Positions 63,956-64,000 of a stretch of DNA of 64,000 nt are shown in pieces. Origin of the DNA: Bog-473 sp963828505 (GTDB taxonomy: Bacteria > Actinomycetota > Acidimicrobiia > Acidimicrobiales > RAAP-2). The notes beneath the pieces were generated by a model. The model had not been told where the DNA came from. It did not search any database and worked only from the letters and a program-made list of their open reading frames with translations. A program made the translations under genes and the position numbers. Location of the stretch: contig CAWHFM010000009.1 in NCBI GenBank assembly GCA_963828505.1, forward strand, positions 62,001 to 126,000. The letters are read 5' to 3'. The number at the start of each line of letters is the position of its first letter. Positions within the stretch are counted from its first letter, which is position 1.

Positions 63956-64000
63956 ATGACCCTTGACCCGCTGCTGCTCGACGTCCTCGCCTGCCCGATC
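63956..64000 (+). CDS. Trm112-like zinc-ribbon protein, 3' end cut by window edge
   Basis: Only 15 codons are in the window (MTLDPLLLDVLACPI), matching the start of Trm112/YcaR-type short proteins, in which the Cys of ACP is the first of a zinc knuckle. AGGAG precedes ATG 63956, and it follows the phosphomannomutase by 16 bases. Trm112-like proteins of this kind are often found next to phosphomannomutase in actinobacteria. Confidence 0.7.
   Translation, partial: MTLDPLLLDVLACPI

Overview
The window is high-GC DNA that reads as an actinobacterial chromosome. GTG starts are frequent and overlapping stop/start junctions are common. Gene order matches the actinobacterial core (glmU-prs-rplY-pth-mfd; mazG-eno-ftsB-DUF501-ppx), and F420 genes (cofD/cofE) are present. 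With a large GT2 membrane protein beside DUF5719 and phosphomannomutase, this points to the class Acidimicrobiia or a close relative. That placement is inferred from gene content and style; no search was run.

Layout. 1-13,440: housekeeping. An alpha/beta hydrolase runs off the left edge, followed by a GlmU-like uridylyltransferase with a truncated acetyltransferase half, PRPP synthetase, ribosomal protein L25, peptidyl-tRNA hydrolase, Mfd, a SurA-like foldase, a methylase-MazG fusion, a small methyltransferase, enolase, an FtsB/DivIC protein and DUF501. 13,545-20,535: a surface-glycan block (two methyltransferases, a GT4, a GT2-GT4 fusion and a GT-C mannosyltransferase) lies between DUF501 and ppx, which are usually neighbours. 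20,546-30,488: ppx, a class V aminotransferase, a GNAT enzyme, an SDR-acyltransferase-GT2 group, a secreted NlpC/P60 hydrolase, a type B carboxylesterase and a cytochrome P450. 30,535-30,608: an odd tRNA gene with anticodon UAA but a short variable loop. 30,660-33,000: two badly decayed pseudogenes, DUF1214 and sulfotransferase. 33,172-41,772: an accessory stretch with an OafA-type acyltransferase, DegV, a TetR/monooxygenase pair, a SulP transporter, a PAP2 phosphatase, a secreted protein and a BTAD regulator. 41,785-51,682: GDP-mannose and glycan genes around cofE/cofD, including three chained GT4 genes and an Rmd-like reductase. 51,744-64,000: a small helical protein, a giant GT2 membrane protein with DUF5719, a DUF4349/ECF-sigma pair, FtsH, a CPBP protease, phosphomannomutase and the start of a Trm112-like gene.

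How the parts fit. The phosphomannomutase and the mannose-1-phosphate guanylyltransferase would supply GDP-mannose. The Rmd-like reductase and the three GT4 enzymes suggest a deoxyhexose-containing (perhaps D-rhamnose) surface polymer. The island at 13.5-20.5 kb and the giant GT2 protein add further envelope functions. CofD and CofE make F420.

A caution affects the whole window. At least eight otherwise normal genes, including the usually essential pth, are broken by a single apparent one-base shift, most of them in GC-rich runs. This looks more like consensus or assembly error than gene death. The DUF1214 and sulfotransferase remnants, with many shifts each, are the clear case of true decay. 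I did not find a CRISPR array, transposase, prophage, toxin-antitoxin pair or recognisable defence system. The most unusual items are the class I UAA tRNA beside decayed genes, the GlmU lacking a working acetyltransferase half, and two SDR-type proteins without the usual catalytic residues.
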